Origin: Trichoplax adhaerens
Lineage: Eukaryota > Placozoa > Uniplacotomia > Trichoplacea > Trichoplacidae
DNA length: 64,000 nucleotides
Direction of reading: 5' to 3'
Assembly (NCBI RefSeq): GCF_000150275.1
Contig: NW_002060947.1
Location: 149,350 to 213,349 of the forward strand
Below the pieces are notes generated by a model, which worked only from the letters and a program-made list of their open reading frames with translations, did no database searches and was not told the DNA's origin. This document shows positions 61,674-64,000 of this stretch, piece after piece; within the stretch, counting starts at the first letter, position 1, and every line of letters starts with the position of its first letter. Made by a program: the position numbers and the translations under genes.

Positions 61674-63248
61674 AATTTAGCCTATAAATGATAGTGCAAT
61701 TAGAAAATTTAGAGGGAGAGGAGAAGAAGATCCTTTCGAAGAAATTGTTTAATTTAAAAGGCCTTTGGGGTCGAACTGTCGTAAGTTAAAACGCTCTTCT
61801 TTTTGAAAGGTTGTTTGGTTATTGACAGTTTTTAAGTCTGCCACTTATTTTATTAATACTTAAAATTAAGTATTTGTAAGGTTATTCGGTTTATACTTCT
61901 CTCCATTTTTTTTGTAATAAATTGTTGATCGATTTCCCTAAATTTTATTTGGTGTCAAAGTTTCATTAAGTCGACCGGAGTGCAATGATAGTAGAATCAA
62001 AGTTTATTAAAGTTTTGCAGCTTGATCTCTACGCTTTTCATTTTATTACATAGGTAAAACTATGTACATGATAAAAATTGTACCATAATATGCTTATTTA
62101 CCCCAATCTATATTATGTAATCTCTTGTTTTGATAAAATAGATGAGTAATTTTGATTAATAGCGAGAGTTTTCAATGTTTCATGCTAAGACAAAGATTAT
62201 TTAGCTTAATGAAATGAATATCGCTATATCTGCAGGTTACATTATTAGTTTTTATTATAATAATCAGTGAACAAAGAGCATGTGGTAATTGAATAATTGA
62301 CTTTTCTACGATTAAGTGGTCATATGTCAACTTTAAATTATCTTTGTCGGATTAATATGATCCGACGATGATATCAATTTGTATAAAATATGACCTTATA
62401 TTGTAAGTAGTCTAATACTAACATGTTTATCATCAACTAATCTAGTTGCCATGTAATGAAATCTGCTATTTGATTTAAAGGTTAAATAGCAATCTTTTAT
62501 TGTCAATTTTGGTATGGAAATGATTTTGTTTAATATTTGTATGTGGGCATTGTATCAGATTTTTAATACCAAGGGAAATAAAATATCTGATGATCTAAGA
62601 AATACAAATATTTAATTAGTGCTGGTTTTATTGACAACAAAAATGCCTAAGAGATTGATTGACTTTTGCTATTGTTAACTTATTAAGAAATTAATAACAT
62701 AGAGTAAACATAAAGATGACAGGCTGTAAATTTTTTTCATTTCTCTGAAATTTATAAATTCAATTCCAGTAAGATCATTAAAACAACACTGATGAATAGA
62801 TTTAAATTCTTTGGTGCCTTAAAAGATAATCTATTATTATTAAAATAGAATTTTATTGTTTATTGTTATCGACTCCAGGTGTACATTCTGAATTTGTATG
62901 GCATTATTTTTAATATCCTAGTATTAAATCTGGTTATCTGTTCTTTTCCTAAAAAATCTGCTTCGCCAAGTCGCAGTTATCAAGAAATATCTGAATTTCA
63001 ATTATATTAAAAAAAATTACTGGGCTTTGGTCAAACATTTCGAGAAGAAATTCTAGTGGTTTATCTTAGTTGAAACGTTACGATCCTATCAAGTAATTTA
63101 TTTGATCTACGAGTCATCCTTAGCAAAAAAGAAATAGAAATCTTTTTGACTTATTTCAGTAGTCTGATCAAGATTTTAAACGTTCATAAATAGAGAGTAT
63201 TTGATAGTCTTTCTTGGTAAATTATCTTATAGTTACGAATAAGTGAAG

Positions 63249-64000
63249 ATGGCCGAACACTTACGAATTGCTAATGCTACCAATGAAATTTATATTATTC
63301 CTGCTTATTATAAAACTTCGCTATTTTATACGATGATTATATTACTCATAAGTTCGTGTTTTTTAAACGGTATGAATATTTATTCAAAGTGTTATTCGAA
63401 AGAGGTTACTATGAAAAAAGTACTTTTAATTGGTCTAGCAACTTCCAATGTGTTATATACCGTTACAGTGTAAGTTATAAATTAATAAATCAGAATACGC
63501 TAAAGAGTATTATTCTTAAGAAGGTTAAAGGCACTTATATTCCTTTAGCATCTATTAAGTTATGGTGTTCAATAAATTAATTAGTAGAAGTCGTATTAAT
63601 GATATAATTTCTGTAATTTTCAGAGCTATGAATGTTATTGCTGCAACAATAACTCAAGCTAATGGTCCGGTATTCGTATCAGGAACTTTTAGCTGTCGAT
63701 TAGCATTTGCCAGTTTTGCTATTGCCAGCAACGGCTATATTTTGACATTGACATTTATTACTCTGACAAGATACCTGTACACATGCCATCAAGGAATAAT
63801 TATTACTCTGAAATGGATTTACTATACGATAGGAATAATCTGGTTAATTTCTATTGCAATAACGTTGCCCAGTTTATTAGGATTTTGGGGAAACTACCGA
63901 TATTACATGGGGGTCGGTATTTGCATGATGTCTTTCAGGTGCCAGGATCAAGATGGTGTATCATTAAGCTACAAATTAACGGTTGGCTTGCTCTTTTACT
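63249..64000 (+). CDS. R10: class A receptor of the same family, 3' end outside window
   Basis: Join 63249-63469 and 63624 to beyond 64000; intron 154 bp, the shortest here (GTAAGT to TTTTCAG, phase 2). The ATG at 63249 (GAAGATGG) is the first in frame. Sequon at N9. TM1 has CFLNGMNIY with the usual Asn (N40). TM2 reads GLATSNVLY: Asn67 sits where class A receptors have Asp2.50, the only such change among the members here. C98 starts TM3 and R123-Y124 ends it (LTRY). ECL2 has LGFWGNYRYY and VGICM. About 199 codons are visible, ending early in TM5. It is the most divergent family member in the window. Confidence 0.85.

Larger units (their letters stand above)
58283..63248. other. Intergenic region R9-R10
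   Basis: About 5 kb with no convincing gene; a 63-codon frame at 59498-59689 is unrecognised and probably chance. It holds an 8-bp perfect hairpin (60654-60677, AAAGGACT/AGTCCTTT) and the direct repeats around 61078 and 61632, with C-poor DNA between them. Confidence 0.5.

Overview
The window looks like nuclear DNA of an early-branching animal, most likely a placozoan (Trichoplax or relative). The DNA is very AT-rich, genes are sparse with GT-AG introns, and almost every recognisable gene encodes a seven-transmembrane rhodopsin-class (class A) receptor of one lineage-specific family. The organism call is inference; an AT-rich cnidarian or another non-bilaterian animal is possible. I recognise no housekeeping, RNA or retrotransposon protein gene.

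Layout. Nine members of one receptor family lie head to tail on the + strand: R1 (483-2798), R2 (6459-11101, broken), R3 (14822-17425, first exon broken), R4 (22621-24004), R5 (27332-29529), R7 (45916-48188, broken), R8 (51955-53943), R9 (56816-58282) and R10 (63249 to past the window end). Each has the same two-exon plan. Exon 1 holds a short N-terminus, TM1 and most of TM2. A phase-2 intron (154-3544 bp) follows, and exon 2 holds the rest. I rebuilt every splice junction by hand; each restores the frame, except where a lesion is described. One unrelated, intronless class A receptor (R6, 38899-39954) lies on the - strand in the largest gap. A decayed receptor piece may lie at about 4985-5260.

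The array shows birth-and-death evolution: R1, R4, R5, R8 and R9 read as intact, while R2, R3 and R7 carry stops, frameshifts and, in R7, a 630-bp insertion. That insertion (47464-48093) starts TGT, ends ACA and is flanked by the perfect 5-bp duplication GGGTG. Removing it restores a normal receptor C-terminus. It is a solo LTR with a related copy at 31099-32086 (opposite strand) and relatives at 7887-8328 (perfect duplication ATGTA) and 35662-36284. The better-preserved LTR copies have a foldable hairpin at each end, and a TGACTCA site lies upstream of a TATATAAA box in those where the box survives.

The long gaps between receptors hold mainly diverged repeats: the LTRs, a second inverted repeat pair (36343-36850 and 49825-50340), local tandem duplications and hairpins. 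The intact receptors are presumably membrane sensors for unknown ligands. They keep the TM3-ECL2 cysteines and an Arg-Tyr at the end of TM3, but lack the opsin lysine and depart from class A consensus at several micro-switch positions.
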